Origin: Pezicula radicicola
Lineage: Eukaryota; Ascomycota; Leotiomycetes; Helotiales; Dermateaceae
Length of the DNA stretch: 64,000 bases
NCBI GenBank assembly: GCA_003008705.1
Contig: PDUO01000028.1
Location: 193,214-257,213, forward strand
Reading direction: 5' to 3'
Shown: one piece after another, positions 45,866 through 57,209 of the stretch
Numbering within the stretch: the first letter of the stretch is position 1
Layout of the letters: every line of letters starts with the position of its first letter
Program-made: the position numbers and the translations under genes
The notes under the pieces: generated by a model
Seen by the model: the letters and a program-made list of their open reading frames with translations, nothing else
The model's database searches: none
What the model was told of the DNA's origin: nothing

Positions 45866-46875
45866 ATGGATGGGAAAGTAAGCAACAGTAGAATGGCATA
45901 TGCGTACAAAATGATGTAAAATGCCTAGAAGACCATATTTGGGCCAAAACTTGGAGCCCATAGTGAGACGTAGGCAGGAATGAGAAGTCGCACAAGAACC
46001 AAGGGAGGGAAGTCGCAGTAAGCAAAGCTGGAATGGGGATGAAGTCAAGCTGGAATAACCAGTCCTGCTTGCCTTATTATTACAAGAGCTGTTTTTCTCA
46101 AGCCCATTCCGTTTGCTTTCCAATATTCCGAGATCGGCTTGACGTGGATAAAGACGGGATCTCTATGGAAGTAGTCATGCGTGCGAAAGTAGACGAGGTC
46201 TGAGAGAGGATCTGATTATATTCTTGGCACTGGCGCTGATAAGACGGGATCTGATTAGATTGCTCTGCCCTATGTAAGGTACCTCCACGTCGCTTTGGGA
46301 GCTGGAGAGGTTTACTTATGGTAGCTGCTTGAGAAGAGCATTTAATCAGATTAGATAAAAACTTGCCTGTGACCGCCACCTCGGCGGCCCAGCGAACTTT
46401 TCAATCAGATTAGATAAAAATTTACCCCCGTAACCGTGCGCCCCTAAGGTGCCTCAGCGGCACAGCTACTGCAATAACAAATCAACCATTCCCTGCTCAG
46501 TGGTATAACCCTACAAAGTATCATCCCATTTACTGTCATTGCAGTATTGATGAATCTCGCGCTAGCCACAAAAGCAAGCCAATTTCCATTTAGTCCCGAC
46601 ATCGGATGAACCCGTTATGTGCCTTTTATACCTAGTAGTGTTACAGTGTACAGGACCACGTACACCACGTTGCTACAGTACTGTAGCTAGGGTTCTGCCT
46701 GGACATCTATCGGCTGCTTCCGTGCCCTATGGTCCAGTTAGTAGTAGTGGACAGCGCCAGGTGGGTCGGGTTCCAAGTACTATTAGTAAAGTTCTATCCT
46801 TCTGTTTACTGATAGTTGTGTCCTACTCTTCTCTTCACCTCTTCTTATTTCCTGCAATATTCGCGCCGTCAATAA
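45866..46875. promoter_or_regulatory. Divergent promoter region of the siderophore pair with GATA-type motifs
   Basis: The core ATCWGATTA occurs four times: ATCTGATTA at 46210 and 46249, and ATCAGATTA at 46345 and 46404. The last two are followed directly by GATAA, forming an 18-bp identical block AATCAGATTAGATAAAAA at 46344-46361 and 46403-46420. A TGATAA lies at 46237. Iron-repressed siderophore genes in ascomycetes are controlled by SreA-type GATA factors that bind ATCWGATAA-like sites, so these are candidate operators for the transporter at 46876. Binding is inferred. Confidence 0.5.
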
Positions 46876-48890
46876 ATGACAATTATGACAGCACTCTCCA
46901 GGTTCAGACCTGGATTTCATGGAACGGCAACCGAAGATGAAGGCCCATCCATGCCTATGACTGGATTATCTTCAAACGAGGAGAATTCGACAATCAGTGG
47001 TACCGGTGATGTTATTTCTCCTAACAATGGTCATGCTGAGCCAGCAGTAGAGCAACCTGAGAAAGATGTGGTGCCTACCGAAGACGCCCAACGAGGGGTC
47101 CAACAGGTCGAGGCAGTTACCTTGACGTGGACGAAACCATATCTTATCATGGTTTTCCTCCTGTAAGTCCGCAACTTGACATTCTCTCATGCAGATATGG
47201 CAACTGAATTATTCAACTATAGCATGTGGCTGCTTTACTTCGTCAATGCATTTCAAGCATCAATCTTATACAACCTCGTGCCATTTGCCACGAGCGCTTT
47301 TGAATCACACTCTCTAATAACCGTCATATACATTGTTTCCAATAGTATGACAGCAGCTGTCTATATCCCACTTGCGAAGATGCTGGATCTCTGGGGCCGT
47401 GCTGAGGGGTTCGCGGTCATGGTGGCTTTCTCCACGTTGGGCTTGATTATGATGGCTGCGTGCAATGGCCTCTACACCTTTTGCGCTGCACAGGTACTGG
47501 CCCATGCCCTAGCAAAGTCCAATGCCCCCCAATATACTGATCAATGGGCGTCCTCAGGTCTTTTATTCCATCGGCTTCGGAGGCTTGATTTATAGCATCG
47601 ATGTTGTCACCGCTGATGTATCAAGGTTGAAGAATCGAGGTCTAGCATATGCTTTCACCTCGTCCCCGTATATTATTACAGCGTTTGCTGGACCTAAAGC
47701 CTCTGATGATTACTACTATAACATTAGTTGGCGGTGGGGATATGGTACTTTTGCTATCATCTTACCTTTCGTAGCAGCGCCCTTGTTCGTCATTTTGAAG
47801 CTCAATCTACGCAAGGCAGAGAACCGAGGCCTTCTGATCAGGGAGAAGAGTGGCCGGACGAGACTGCAGAGTATTTGGCATTATATCCAAGAATTCGATG
47901 GTGAGTCATTCTTGTTTTAGATCTACACCTACCTGGCACTGTTCTTACTATTGAGTAGCCGTCGGCGTGGTTCTCTTCGCCTGCGGCCTTACGGTATTCT
48001 TACTACCTTTCACACTTGCCGACACCGCACCTGACGGGTGGAGCTCAGACTATATCATTGCCATGATCGTCGTCGGATTTGTGGTCCTTGTTCTCTTTGG
48101 GCTCTACGAGTCTTTCCTCGCAAGAGCACCATTCCTAGCCATTAACCTCCTAGTGAATCGAACAGTCATCGGCGCATGCTTGTTGGATTTGACCTACCAG
48201 ATTTCTTATTACTGCTGGAATAGCTACTTCACCTCTTTCCTACAAGTTGTCAACAACTTGACATTGGCAGAGGCTGGGTACGTGAGCAGTACATTCAACA
48301 TTGTCTCTGGGGTTCTCCTCCTGGGAGTCGGCTTTTTAATTCGCAAGACGGGTCATTTCAAGTGGCTTCTGTATATTGCGGTTCCAATTTACGTTTTCGC
48401 TCAAGGTTTGATGATCTATTTCCGCCGTCCGAATCAGAGTATCGGCTATATCGTCATGTGCCAGATATTCATCTCGATTGGTGGAAGTATGTTCATCATC
48501 TGCGAGCAAATCGCAATTCTGGCTGCCTCAGACCACCAACACGTTGCCGCTGTCCTCGCATTGCTCTACGTCGTTGGAAATGTGGGCGGTGCTATAGGAA
48601 ACACCATTTGCGGTGCCATCTGGACAAACACATTTCCTCAGGCTTTAGCACGGTATCTTCCGTCATCAGCTCTGCCAGATATAGACGCTATTTACGGCGA
48701 TCTGAGCACACAGCTTAGTTATCCGATAGGAAGCCCTACTAGGCTCGCGATTCAAAAGGCATACGGGTATGCGCAGGAAAGAATGCTCATCGCGGGGACT
48801 GCCATCATATCGCTGGCATTCATATGGATTCTCCTGATCAAGAATATCAATGTCGCCAAGGTTCTGCAAGTGAAAGGCACTGTGTTTTAA
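46876..48890 (+). CDS. Siderophore iron transporter (MFS, Sit/Mir type)
   Basis: Four exons, 46876-47162, 47223-47493, 47558-47900 and 47959-48890, with consistent phases, giving 610 residues. A hydrophilic N-terminal ~80 residues precede the first helix (LTWTKPYLIMVFLL). Family landmarks: MWLLYFVNAFQASI, LAKMLDLWGRAEGF, GFGGLIYSIDVVTADVS, RGLAYAFTSSPYIITAFAGP, WRWGYGTFAIILP, and LAASDHQHVAAVLALLYVVGNVGGAIGNTI in the C-terminal half. About 14 helices are predicted, as in Sit1/MirB/MirA transporters, which import ferric siderophores across the plasma membrane by proton symport. The specific siderophore cannot be told. It is divergent from a SidJ-like esterase relic and preceded by a cluster of GATA-type motifs. 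A second ATG nine bases in is also possible. Confidence 0.88.
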
Positions 48891-49149
48891 CGCTTGGATA
48901 TTTGGGTCTTTGCAGCAACTATCTTCCATCAAGCCCGAACACCCGTGTGAAAGATTATTGGGATATTTGGGAAATTTGAACTTTTTAGAGAGAACCTTGA
49001 AGTAAGGTGCTATCTATAGAAACTCGTAAAAAGAATGCTATAATAGAAGCTTATCTCTGTCTCGATTCTATTAGATGCTATAAAAATTTCTATGCTAATT
49101 GGTTAAATTTAGTAAGTAACTTACTTGATTTATGTCGCTCGATCTAGGT

Positions 49150-49729
49150 AACTGATTTAAAGGCCTTCACTTATCAAAGAGCTTCCACGGAATCCAGAAA
49201 CATTGCGCCGGTATAAAAATTACATTCGACAAACAGAACAAAATGGATTTCATAGTTACGAGGATGCGTATAATATCAGTTTTCTAATGGAGTTCTTTAC
49301 AACATTCGACATAATGTGTTCCTTTTGCTCACCAAGCTATTTCTTCCTAATCACACTGGCTCATACCCTAGATGAGGGACAAGTTATAGCAGAAATCATG
49401 AGTGCGAATAAAAACCCATATAATGTTCAAATCCCCGACGACTTCGCTTGTATCATTCGACTTGTACCGCAAAGATATTTGATTCCACAGCAACAATTCG
49501 ATGTTTTTGTCATATATATGCCCCATCAGATGATCTATGCCTTCTTGAACATCTACGGTTGCTATTGTAGTTCTTGTATGTATAAGAGCGTATAGAGCTT
49601 TCATTGAAAATAGTAGATTTAAAGATGCTTGTTTGGCAATCAGGAATCGATTTAATGTTGATTCGATCTCTGATATTATCTTTGACGAATCCGATGATGA
49701 TGACAACGAATACTTCTTCAATGAGTGAT
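49150..49729 (+). pseudogene. SprT-like domain protein, copy 2, broken
   Basis: Open from about 49150 without an ATG, reading ELPRNPETLRRYKNYI, MEFFTTFDIMCSF, NVQIPDDFACIIRL, MPHQMIYAFLNIYGCYC, then stopping at 49595. In a shifted frame a convincing C-terminus continues (RAFIENSRFKDACLAIRNRF, then an acidic DESDDDDNEYFFNE end at 49729), so a one-base frameshift is implied near 49575. It aligns along its length with the copy at 44.1-44.8 kb (TEQ--F---EDA, FD-M, NVQIPD-F--II-L, acidic tail). The metalloprotease position is HQMIY instead of HExxH. Confidence 0.5.
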
Positions 49730-51081
49730 AATTGCTAAGGGGTGCTGGCTACATAGTATTTGAAGATTGGTGTTAATTATCTTTGAAGATTAGCGAAAAC
49801 CGAGCCTTAGGCCTGCTGCACGTGCAGCAAGTCCACATGAGAGCCACCACTTTAATCTTACAGCGTATAATTTACGCTAGTGACTCTTTAGGGAATATTT
49901 ATTTTCATTTATAATCTCCAGGACTTGCATTTTAACAAAGATACCTAGGTGCAGATTTCAGTTCACTTCAAGGAGCTCGCATAGGCCCCGTTGCACACTT
50001 TGCTGGAATCTCAGCTTGGATACTATGTCACATAAGATCTTTGCTCGTGTTTAAAATTCACTTCAATATTGCTGACCGAGTAACACCTTACCAAGGAGAT
50101 AACCTCTCGACGGTAGTGTTCTCTGTACACTCGAAGTACCTTCATACTATCACCCCTTTTTTAAGCGAACTCTATTTAACCGAGTAACCCCCTTTCAGCA
50201 TCTACTTTCAGCATCTACTTTCATCAAACGATATCAACTTTCTACATCCATCCTATCCCTCACGCGCCACTTCATCAATACGCACAAATCCAAATCACCA
50301 ACCAGCTCACCAATCATACCCTTTGACTATAAGTAACGAAACAAACTTCAAAATTGCTCCGGACGAAAGTACCATCTCGCAAAAGCCGGGACAAGCCCAA
50401 CAGCTCATGCCAAGTTCCTCTTGGCACCTTGGTACAGAACCCTTAATCGAAAATCCTCGTATATATATATCAAACTAATTAATTCTTCCATCCTGTAGTT
50501 CCCCTGTGTTCATCTGGTTGGTGGTATTATCATATAAGTGTTCCGTGAGGGTAATTATGGTTCTTATGAACCTTAAACTTTATTACTCCATCCCTACTAT
50601 AGGTATGTAAATAGGAAGGCTATATCATCTCGAGTAGAAAATGCAACACGATATTTTGTCTTGGGAATAATCAAGTAATTAAACCCAAGAATGTTAGTAA
50701 GTACTCTTTTAAAATCGCAATACTACGTATGTGGAAACAGAGATGCAATAATGTCACTGAACAAGAAACCTATTTTTCATCTCATAATTCTTTCAAACTC
50801 AATCAATCTTCAATTTGCTGAACACGAAAGTAACAGAGAAAACCCGAAGTCTACAAAGCAAGAGACAGCTGACTTCTATTATTCGGCATCGCGGACCGAT
50901 TCTAATTTGACGGATAGATGAAAGCTCTTGGTGAATGCTTGGTATTTCTTGGAAATCCAAAAACCCATTCAACCCCGCAATACAAATAGATCTCCGTTTT
51001 CACTTTCTGTATCACCGAAAAAAAAAAATTCCACAAGGCCTCACATCTAGTCCGTAGTCATTCATTTGCCTGCGCTTCAAA
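49730..51081. other. Intergenic; upstream of the lyase gene
   Basis: About 1.35 kb. A short frame at 50691-50921 has no motif. An A-rich run precedes the lyase start. No gene was supported. Confidence 0.5.
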
Positions 51082-53100
51082 ATGCGGCTTTCGAAAGTCT
51101 TTTCAACACTCGGGTTACTCCTCGGCTATGCACCATCAGCATACGCAGCTTTCGGCGTAACGACATCAGGCGATTACTTCGTAGTCGATTGCGGATCAAC
51201 GAATTCCTTAGTTTTCAAAGTCAGCAAGACTTCCGGCGATATCAAATCTTTGGTTTATCGGGGTGTGGAGTTACAATATGCAAGTCAAGGAACACATATC
51301 GGGTCTGGGTTAGGAACAGCTGATGTTTCTGCTTCGACTAGTGGTTGTAAGTAATCTTATGCTCTAACCTATGAGCATAAAGATAAAAATAATTTTTTAA
51401 ATGGAACCTGATGTTTGGGTATAGCATATGTGAAGATTACTATTGCAACAAGTACCCTCACACACTACCTAATCGCCAAATCAGGAGAATCAAACATTTA
51501 CATGGCAACCTATATTACAGCTCAACCATCAGTCGGAGAACTCCGTTGGATCGCCCGTTTAAATGCCGATCTACTACCTGATGCCGATATACTAGCTGCT
51601 AACACCGCCGATGGAACAGCAATCGAAGCAAGCGACGTTGTAAGAACTTCTCCCTTAAAAACCCTCCTGTTGAAACCCCTCTCGCCGTAAAATTGAAAAA
51701 CAACCTACTAATCAAGCCCTATTTTTGTATTTTATACAGTATCTAGTAAGCGGCCAAACTCGCAGTAAATTCTATTCGTCCGAACGATTCATAGACGACC
51801 AAGTGCACTGCGTGTACGGGAGTGACGCAAAAGTATGTATGGTAATGCCAACAACAGCCTACGAACACTCAACAGGCGGACCATTCATGCGAGACATAAA
51901 CTACAACAACGTCGGAACAGCTCACAATCTATATTGGTATATGAACAGTGGACATGTACCAACTGAAAATCGACGAATTGGATTAATGGGACCTTACATT
52001 ATGAGTTTTTCGAGATCGGGTACTCCTAGTCCTGATAGTTTTGATACTAGCTTTTTTAATGATTTGTCCATTAAGGGATATGTTGCAGCTAGTGGGAGGG
52101 GTTTTGTTAAGGGGACTACTAGTGGGGTTGGGAGTACTTTTCAGAGGGTTTTACATTGGTATGATTTCCCTGCTACTTTCTCGAGTTTCGTTCTCTTGAT
52201 TCTATACTTAATGAAAATAAATACTCATGTTAGATACAGGTACAATGATGATGCACAATACTGGGCTCGTGTAGGGAGCGAATATACTTCCCCAGCAATG
52301 AAACCAGGAACCTACACTATGAAATACTACCGCGGCGAATTCCCTATCGCCACAACCACAGTAACAGTTCAAGCTGGCGCAACAGCAACAGCCAACATCG
52401 GAAACACAGAAGCAGCACGTACAATAATCTGGAGCATTGGCGACCTAGACGGTCGACCGACAGGATTCCGAAATGCTGAAAATCAGCTACGAATGCATCC
52501 CACGGATTCGAGGATGTCGAGTTGGGGACCGTTGACATATGCTGTTGGTGCTGACATTTGTAAGTTCTCCTATTAATTCCCTTTTCTAATCCAATTAGCC
52601 ATGTCCTGGTATAAAAAAAATCATTGAAGCTAATAAGGTATCGATTACAATAGCCGGTTTCCCAATGGCACAAGTGAAAAACATAAATGATCCCACAACA
52701 ATAACATTCACCCTAACATCCGCTCAAGCCACAGGCGCAGCTAAGATCCGCGTCGCAACCACTTTATCCTTCGCAGGTGGTCGTCCATCGGTAACCATTA
52801 ACGGGAAAACGACTAGTGCCGCAGCACCCACCAAGATCGACTCAAGGGGTTTAACTCGTGGTGCTTATCGTGGTTATGGAGAAGTTTACGACATCGACGT
52901 CGCAGCTGGGACTTTGATTTCTGGTGCCAATACTCTGACTATTAGTTGTATTTCTGGGAGCACGGGTGATGATTTTTTGAATCCTAATTTCGTGAGTTAT
53001 TCACTTCTCTTTTTGGTACTTGGAGTTCGATGTAGACTTGTTTTGCTAATTATCATTGAAATGTTTTCAGATCTACGATTCCGTTCAGCTTTGGAGATAA
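51082..53100 (+). CDS. Secreted rhamnogalacturonan lyase, PL4
   Basis: Six exons, 51082-51346, 51425-51639, 51740-52158, 52240-52559, 52654-52991 and 53071-53100, all phase-consistent, giving 528 residues, the usual PL4 length. A signal peptide ([20 protein letters not shown], cleavage near AYA-AFG) is followed by [16 protein letters not shown], typical of RglA. Other landmarks: [40 protein letters not shown], then a fibronectin-III-like middle part ([14 protein letters not shown]) and a C-terminal jelly-roll ([39 protein letters not shown]). It cleaves the rhamnose-galacturonate backbone of pectin outside the cell by beta-elimination. This points to a plant-associated or saprotrophic lifestyle. 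Confidence 0.92.
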
Positions 53101-55263
53101 AACAACCTCACATGACACCTGACGAGCTTCGAGTCACTCGTCGTCACCGTCCTTGCAGACTCGCTCTCTTTTGTTTCTGAACTCCGCGGAAGTTATTTGA
53201 TAATTTGTGTTTTGTCATCATTCATATTTCATTGTATATATTTACTACAGTGTGTGTTGAGCCATTCGTTGCGCTGTATTGTACATACTTTTCCATCATG
53301 TAAATAGTCTTATACTTGCAAGTCAACAACATTTACATACGTTATGGTTTAGCAAAAGTCGGTGGGCCTTAGTACTAAGAGCCTCGAAGCAACTACCTAT
53401 TCGGAATCACCCACGTTCTTAATTCACATAGATGATACAATTAAGCCTGACATCCCTGAATGCAATTATTGGTGCTTAGGAACCATTCTTTTAGTCATTA
53501 TCATCCCAGCCATATACATTCTTATAATTCTATATATTAATTAATTAAAGAAGGCCTATACAAAACAACTCGAGCGCAAAGAACCTTGGGAAATTTAAGG
53601 AAATAGCAAAACCTCAGGTTCGAATTTCTGTACTGTTTTAAAGTTTAAAAGACCAAAGGTAGAACTAACATGTCTTACTATCCTAGTCACCCCCAAAATG
53701 TTGTACATCTCTCCAAGAATACTAGAGGACACCTGTTATACGGCAGAGAACTGGCGCCTATCAAAGACTTATATTCTAAGTCACCCAGCATATATAGTAC
53801 TCATAACCTTGTTACCATTTAGTTTACAGTATCTAGAGAGTACTTAGTGCCCATTTCGATAGTCTAGACGCTCTACAAGAAAAGCTTATAGCGATGAATT
53901 GGGAAACTACACGAAACGTAGCACAAGCAGCAGCGCTACTTAAACAGTATAACCTGTATCAGGACCCCCGTAAACTAGAGAAAGCTCAGAAGTTGGAGGA
54001 AAGCGCATGGTTGGCACAATATCCAGGTTTAGAATATCCAGGCTACAGTAAATATATTCAATGGGTGGCAGAGATAAGAAAACTACCCACAGATTTGACG
54101 CACTAGACTACACTATACCCAAAAACAACATAGCTACTAGCTACGAGTATACAACTAGCTAGCCTTCAAGCTTACACCCTTGCATTAAATCATTAATCTA
54201 TCTACCTTACAGAGCAATGACAGTATCAAGTACCTAAGTATTTAATTTTTTTTCCCAGTCAAAAGTCAAGAAAGAAGGGGTGGAAAAAAAAAAGTCTCCA
54301 TTGTAAACCTCAATTTGCTGCTGTATACTTACTAACGTTATTTAGTCCACTATATCCCTCACCTAAACCAAACAAAAACTCCACAAAACCCCAGCATTTT
54401 TCATTTTCACTACCCTCATCAACTCATCACCATCACAGATTCTATACTTACTTACTTGCTTACTTACTTAATTATTTCTACTACCCACCTGACACCACAC
54501 ATTACTACCGTCACACCATAAAGAAAGTTTGCACATTTTTATAAAGTACTTACTATCCTACTAATAGTAAGTAGCCTTCACCATCTTACAATATTCCTTC
54601 CTACATCCCAAATTCAAAGAAGATAGCAGATCTTTAGAACAAATAAAAAGAAGAAGAATAAGTACTATACCTTAGTAATAATGCTTATCCTATCCTATGC
54701 TATTAGTTACCCCAAAGAATAATAGAGAAGTGTACCAACAATTTTCTATATAGGTATTTACATTTTTCCGAACTCTTTCGAAGATGGCTTGTCAGACATG
54801 CAAAAAGCTTTTGAAAAAGCCTTTAAAAATGGTTCGTTTAAATTTGGGAAGGGGCGGTGGGGTGGCTGCTATAACAGTATTCATCTGGAGTTCATGGCTA
54901 TGGGTGTTGGGCCAGGCTGTGATGAGACGCCTAAGACCTTTGAGGAGGTGGTTTTTTTGCGGCTGTAGAACACACGAGTATCTTGTCCTGGTTCATGACA
55001 ACGAGTAAAGATATACCACAATGGACTCCCCGAATCATCGCCGAGAAAGCGGCGATTGGAGGTCTGGGCCTGTAAGAGTCCGAAGTCCGGCTCGGATTGC
55101 TGATGAATTGGAGAGATGGAAACCCACCAGTCTTAGTAACAATCTGATATTCTCCTCTATCAAATCTATCTGGTCTACCAATGACGATCTACCAGTTTGA
55201 TCTACCAATCAAACATACCAAAACACCACGCAATGCCATACCACACCACCCAATTCTAACACT
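53101..55263. other. Gene-poor AT-rich region
   Basis: About 2.2 kb. A 70-codon hydrophilic frame at 53894-54106 (MNWETTRNVAQAA) and a 74-codon basic frame with one hydrophobic stretch at 54784-55008 (MACQTCKKLLKK) start at ATG, but neither has homology signals I recognise. C/T-rich microsatellite-like DNA lies at 54450-54490. Neither frame is called as a gene. Confidence 0.4.
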
Positions 55264-56192
55264 CTATGCACCGTAAGTCTTGAAGCGCTCCTCAATAGGC
55301 TCAGCAGTCTTCTCGCCAGCTCCTCCAGCAGGTGTTCCAAAGACCAATTGAGCGCTGAGTTCCCAATCAGGATCAACCTTCCACTCAGCCTGTACCTTGG
55401 CATCGATCAATGGGTTGTAATGTTGCAAGTTGGCGCCAAGTCCTTCGGCCTCGAGAGCGGTCCATACGGCGTATTGGTGCATTCCGTCGGAGTGGGTGGC
55501 CCAGGTTGGGAAACGGTCGGCGTAGATGGCGAATTGATCTTGCATAACCTTAACGGCCTTGCGGGAGACAAAGAAGAGGACCTATAAGCACGCATATATC
55601 AGCACATTTCCCTCCTTTGGTTTTCCTGCCACGGAGATCTGGGGGAACATACAGTTCCGTAACCAGCTTGGAACATGTTCAATCTCTCCTCAGTCTTAGG
55701 GTATGCCTCAGCTGGCACAACGGCCTTCAAGGCGTCCTTGGCGAAATCCCACAGCTTGTCATGCTCGCCCTTGACCAACAGGATGATACGGGTGGATTGC
55801 GAGTTGAAAGATGAAGGGACGTGGAGGAGAGCTTTGGTGATGATCTCTTGGACCTTCGCATCAGGGATGACGCTCTCCTTCTTAAGAGGGTAGATGGTGC
55901 GGCGGCCTTCAATAGCCTTGATGAATTCGGCAGAGCCAGACATATTTGCTGCGGTGGTTGAGAAGGGATTTGTTTTGGGGGTGCTGGATGGGAAGGAAGT
56001 AGTTGGAGTGGTAGTTGTAGTTGTAGATGAGAGTAGTATGGATGAGGAGCGCAGGAGCGGGGGAAAGAAGGCTCTTATACCTGCAGCAGCTACGCCAGAA
56101 GCTGAGCCGCGCTTGAACAACATAGACGCCATGTCAGGACCAAGAAGCGCGATTAATAGAGTCAGTAAATATAACCACAGTGGAATCTGCAT
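55264..56192 (-). CDS. Nitroreductase-family protein, fungal Frm2/Hbn1-like
   Basis: Two exons, 55653-56192 and 55264-55581, with a phase-0 intron, giving 285 residues from the first Met. A more likely start is Met21 (MASMLFKRG), followed by an Ala/Ser/Thr-rich leader of ~60 residues that could be a mitochondrial presequence. The nitroreductase core begins MSGSAEFIKAIEGRRTIYPL and includes SSFNSQSTRIILLVKGEHDKLW, VLFFVSRKAV, FPTWATHSDGMHQYAVWTALEAEGLGANLQHYN and the terminal VFGTPAGGAGEKT, all typical of the Frm2/Hbn1 branch. These FMN enzymes reduce nitro compounds and have been tied to fatty-acid and redox stress in yeast. The physiological substrate is unknown. Confidence 0.85.
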
Positions 56193-56739
56193 GTTGTGTA
56201 CCCCTCTACGGAGGGAAATTCCAGCTTTGCTCCCCTTTAAACGCGCTTCTTGTGGGGCCTCTGAGACGCGCGTGGGGCTTCAGCGAGGGGTAGAACGGTA
56301 TCCCCTACTGTATGATACGGAGCGGAAGGGTCATGGGTAGCAATTGGTAAGCCGTACTCGGTAGAGAGGGAAATTGGCCTATGAGATGTGCGCTTACATA
56401 TTTTGAAGGTGGTATTTGAAATGAAATGTCGGGTGAAGTGCTGACGCAACGATCGCAAAGCAGGAAGGCCATGATTTGGTGATGTCTTGTTAAGCATGGC
56501 GCAATCTGGCTTTGCCCTTTTAGGCCTGTTTCAGGTGCCGCGACATATTTTAGCGATCTATCACCTGATGACCGGAGATATATATTTTACCGAAGTCCGA
56601 GACTGGGGCACACATATTCTGGCATCCTCCTCCCATCCACTATCAACACCAAACAGCCAATATCGCCTATTGTTCTACGCGTGCCGCCATCGACGGAATG
56701 TCCTCTTTAAATCCTACCATCTATACTTAAGATGGTGTA

Positions 56740-57110
56740 ATATATTTCCAAGTGTATAAGGGATTAACCGATACTACTGTAAGATCTTCGAGAACTTTAT
56801 CGAAGACCTATTACCGTACTATAGTAGGTGACCTACCCTAAAATCTATCCTTATTATAGATAATATAGTATTTCACTACTCGGATAAATTATAATAGATG
56901 TACGACGATACAAGAGTGTTATTATTATACTCACCGCCGTCCTCGCCTAACTTTAACCTAATCGAGGAGATGTTCGGAGAGCTTAAGATATATATTAGGG
57001 AGGTTTAGGATAAGTATATAGGTTTTATTAGGGATAATTTTTTTAGGTTTCTTAGAAGAATATATTATTATTATAGGTGCTTAGAAGGTAAGTACTAGAG
57101 GTTATTTCTA
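56740..57110 (+). mobile_element. RIP-degraded Tc1/mariner-type transposase remnant
   Basis: Reading one frame through stops gives FENFIEDLLPYYSR, ILIIDNIVFHYSDKL, LLLYSPPSSPNFNLIEEMFGELKIYIREV: the C-terminal DDE region of a Tc1/mariner (DDE_3) transposase with the second Asp (IDN) and the NxIEE catalytic Glu. Several Trp positions are now TAG/TAA and the DNA is rich in TA dinucleotides, the pattern expected from repeat-induced point mutation. The 5' half is missing and no terminal repeats were identified. Confidence 0.7.
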
Positions 57111-57209
57111 TTAGGCTAGTATACTAGGACATAAATGAATTCATATCTCCCGAGTTAGGTTTCCTCTCCAAAAGATCTATCTCTATAACCCTTCTAACCA
57201 ACTAACCTA

